From contig CAMPNZ010000041.1 of assembly GCA_946892075.1 (NCBI GenBank), positions 1 through 12,680 on the forward strand: DNA of 12,680 nucleotides, read 5' to 3'. This DNA is from an uncultured Coriobacteriales bacterium (GTDB taxonomy: Bacteria > Actinomycetota > Coriobacteriia > Coriobacteriales > Eggerthellaceae). This document shows, one piece after another, positions 11,107 through 12,680 of this stretch; within the stretch, counting starts at the first letter, position 1, and each line of letters begins with the position of its first letter. The position numbers and the translations under genes were made by a program. The notes beneath the pieces are model-generated. The model was given only the letters and a program-made list of their open reading frames with translations, had not been told where the DNA came from and searched no databases.

Positions 11107-11234
11107 GTACATTTTATCTATGGATTGCGATTTTGCAGGTAGGAGCCTTGTGGATTTTTGTGAACTGCGGTTATGCGCAGCAAGAATTTTTACGCTTGGC
11201 GCACCTTTTTACGATACCGAAACACTTTATTCTT

Positions 11235-11240
11235 TATAAT
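11235..11240 (+). promoter_or_regulatory. -10 element of the permease promoter
   Basis: A perfect TATAAT lies 37 nt before the start codon. No good -35 hexamer is seen at 16-18 nt spacing (CGATAC at 17), so the promoter may depend on an activator. The leader would be about 30 nt. Confidence 0.4.
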
Positions 11241-11277
11241 AGTTTCGTCGTACATATTGAGAGGAGCACGAAAACGC

Positions 11278-12600
11278 ATGGACACATTTTTTAAGATTTC
11301 TGCGCGTCAAAGTACGCTGGGAACAGAAATTCTCGGTGGTCTTACCACCTTCCTTGCGATGGGCTACATTATTGCGGTAAACCCCATTATGATGCAAGTA
11401 GCAGGCATGCCATTTCAGGCAGCGCTTACCGCAACGTGTTTTGGCGCCGCACTGATGACCATCATCATGGGCTTGGTGGCAAATCGTCCTGTAGCACTAG
11501 CATCTGGCATGGGTATAAACGCCATTGTTGCGTACAGCTTGTGCGAATCGCATGCGCTTGGTGTTGATTGGCGCGTTGCGATGGGAGTTGTGTTCCTTGA
11601 AGGTATCGTTATTCTGCTTTTGGTGCTTTGTGGCTTACGAAAAGCCATTATGGACGCCATCCCCGTAAATATTCGCCGCGCAATCGGCGTTGGCATTGGC
11701 TTGTTTGTGGCTTTTATCGGCCTTAAAGGCGGCGGCATCATCGCTTCAAGCCCTTCGACGTATTTGACGCTGGGACACCTTAGCTCACCTGCGTGTATCG
11801 TGTCGCTGGTGGCTATTGTGCTGGCGCTGGTGCTTGAAACTATCCACATGAAAGGCTCGCTTTTGATTTCGGTTATTGGCGCTACGATTGTGGGCATTCC
11901 GCTTGGCGTTACGAAATTGCCTGATCATTGGAACTTTGGGCTTGATTTCTCGAGCTTTGCGGCGCCGTTTCAAATTGACCCCGCGTCGGGAAGCATGGCG
12001 ATTTTAACGGTGCTTACCACGCCTGCGCTGTTGATGTTTGTGTTCTCGCTGTTGATGAGCGACTTTTTCGATACGATGGGAACAATTGTTGCCATTGGCG
12101 ATCGCGCGGGTTTTGTTGACAAGCAGGGCAACGTTGAAGATGTTCAATCAATTTTGACGATTGACTCGGTTGCCGCTGCTGTTGGTGGTTTTATGGGCGC
12201 AAGCTCAATTACGTCGTTTGCCGAGTCGACGGCGGGCGCGGCTGCTGGTGCTCGCACTGGTTTGTCGAGTGTTGTTATCGGCGTTCTGTTTGCTATTTTT
12301 GCATTTTTTGCACCTATCATCGGCATGGTGAGTGCTTCAGCTACCTGCGGTGCCTTGGTTATCGTGGGATTTTTGATGCTCAGTGGCATTCGCGAAATCG
12401 AGTGGGATCATCTTGAAACCGCATTTCCAGCGTTTATTACCATCATTGGTATTCCGCTTACGTACTCGATTACGAACGGCATCGGCTTTGGTTTTATTTC
12501 ATATTTGCTTGTAATGGCTGTTCTGGGCCGTATTCGCGAAATCAAACCTCTGATGTGGATTGCCGCGTTGGCGTTTTTAGTGATGTTTGTCGTCAGCTAA
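11278..12600 (+). CDS. NCS2-family purine (guanine/hypoxanthine/adenine) permease, AzgA type
   Basis: Polytopic inner-membrane proton symporter for purine bases; the exact substrate cannot be read from sequence. The 440 residues are normal for the AzgA/PbuG branch. The N-terminal EILGGLTTFLAMGYIIAVNP (17-36) with GLVANRPVALASGMGINA (65-82) is diagnostic. The half-helix motif DFFDTMGT (262-269) and ESTAGAAAGARTGL (316-329, family ES-x-x-G-x-x-x-G-x-RTGL) form the substrate region. About a dozen hydrophobic segments are evident. The start is the ATG at 11278 with GAGAGGAG upstream at a long spacing (11 nt). An in-frame ATG at 11173 would add 35 residues across the promoter and is rejected. It stands alone on the plus strand, divergent from nrdD, with which dNTP synthesis makes a loose metabolic link. 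Confidence 0.92.
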   Translation: MDTFFKISARQSTLGTEILGGLTTFLAMGYIIAVNPIMMQVAGMPFQAALTATCFGAALMTIIMGLVANRPVALASGMGINAIVAYSLCESHALGVDWRVAMGVVFLEGIVILLLVLCGLRKAIMDAIPVNIRRAIGVGIGLFVAFIGLKGGGIIASSPSTYLTLGHLSSPACIVSLVAIVLALVLETIHMKGSLLISVIGATIVGIPLGVTKLPDHWNFGLDFSSFAAPFQIDPASGSMAILTVLTTPALLMFVFSLLMSDFFDTMGTIVAIGDRAGFVDKQGNVEDVQSILTIDSVAAAVGGFMGASSITSFAESTAGAAAGARTGLSSVVIGVLFAIFAFFAPIIGMVSASATCGALVIVGFLMLSGIREIEWDHLETAFPAFITIIGIPLTYSITNGIGFGFISYLLVMAVLGRIREIKPLMWIAALAFLVMFVVS

Positions 12601-12664
12601 GACGAACATAAAACGCGCGGGGAGTTCATTTTCCTGTGGTGTTGGTAAAGGGCATATAAAAACC

Positions 12665-12679
12665 CACCTCGTGCAGGTG
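12665..12679 (+). terminator. Possible terminator cut by the window end
   Basis: CACCT (12665-12669) pairs with AGGTG (12675-12679) around CGTGC, with an A-run (12658-12662) on the left. A bidirectional terminator would show a T-run to the right, but the sequence stops at 12680. Confidence 0.35.
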
Positions 12680-12680
12680 C

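Larger units (their letters stand above)
10743..11277. other. Gene-free divergent region between nrdD and the purine permease
   Basis: About 535 nt with no convincing coding sequence. The open frames on both strands are Cys/His/Arg-rich and lack ribosome sites. It should hold the divergent promoters of nrdD (minus) and the permease (plus). Visible elements are the nrdD leader hairpin (10804-10822), the 13-nt motif (10858-10870), an inverted repeat (11078-11106) and a -10 element (11235-11240). I see no purine riboswitch core. Confidence 0.7.

Noticed and set aside
10793..11142. Short open frames on both strands in the nrdD-permease gap
   Set aside because: Composition is rich in Cys, His and Arg with no domain pattern, no Shine-Dalgarno, and overlapping frames on both strands.
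10743..11277. Purine riboswitch upstream of the permease
   Set aside because: The conserved purine-aptamer core and loop sequences were not found in this region.
12671..12680. Third copy of the thrS leader repeat at the window end
   Set aside because: The last ten bases GTGCAGGTGC match the start of the thrS leader repeat, but the sequence stops before the diagnostic loop. They are equally explained as the right arm of a terminator hairpin.

Overview
The window looks like chromosomal housekeeping DNA from an anaerobic, mid-GC actinobacterium. My best guess is a member of the Coriobacteriia (Eggerthellales-like, possibly near Cryptobacterium). The reasons are the obgE-nadD-rsfS order, the encoded CCA on the tRNA, and an oxygen-sensitive class III ribonucleotide reductase (NrdD/NrdG) as the only reductase visible. 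The taxonomic placement is inference, not proof.

Layout. 1-101: probable last codons of an upstream gene (perhaps rpmA, L27), then two successive terminator-like hairpins. 102-3577 (+): obgE, a NadD-YqeK fusion and rsfS, a ribosome-assembly and NAD/Ap4A block whose last two genes overlap by ATGA. 3792-3875 (+): tRNA-Leu(UAG). 4007-4363 (-): an unrecognised small protein with one C-terminal membrane helix. 4537-6568 (+): terminator, compact promoter, a leader with two tandem hairpins, and thrS. 6569-6833: short duplications and the trxA promoter. 6834-7139 (+): trxA. 7369-7692 (+): a three-helix PQ-loop/SemiSWEET-like membrane protein. 7717-10742 (-): nrdD then nrdG, separated by 287 nt holding a tandem hairpin repeat. 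10743-11277: a 535-nt gene-free region with an inverted repeat and a promoter element. 11278-12600 (+): an AzgA-type NCS2 purine permease. 12601-12680: tail with a possible terminator.

How the genes fit together. Obg and RsfS act on the 50S subunit. NadD makes deamido-NAD, and its fused YqeK domain should hydrolyse Ap4A. NrdG generates the glycyl radical on NrdD for anaerobic dNTP synthesis, and thioredoxin supplies general thiol reduction. The permease probably imports purine bases.

The strongest unexpected signal is in the thrS leader. Two copies of a 24-nt sequence each fold into a 5-bp stem with a 7-nt loop reading UUGGUAU. That is the geometry of a tRNA anticodon arm, with U33, anticodon GGU (threonine) and A37. 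They lie between a well-placed promoter and the ribosome binding site. This suggests translational autoregulation by ThrRS through paired tRNA-Thr mimics, analogous in principle to the E. coli thrS operator.
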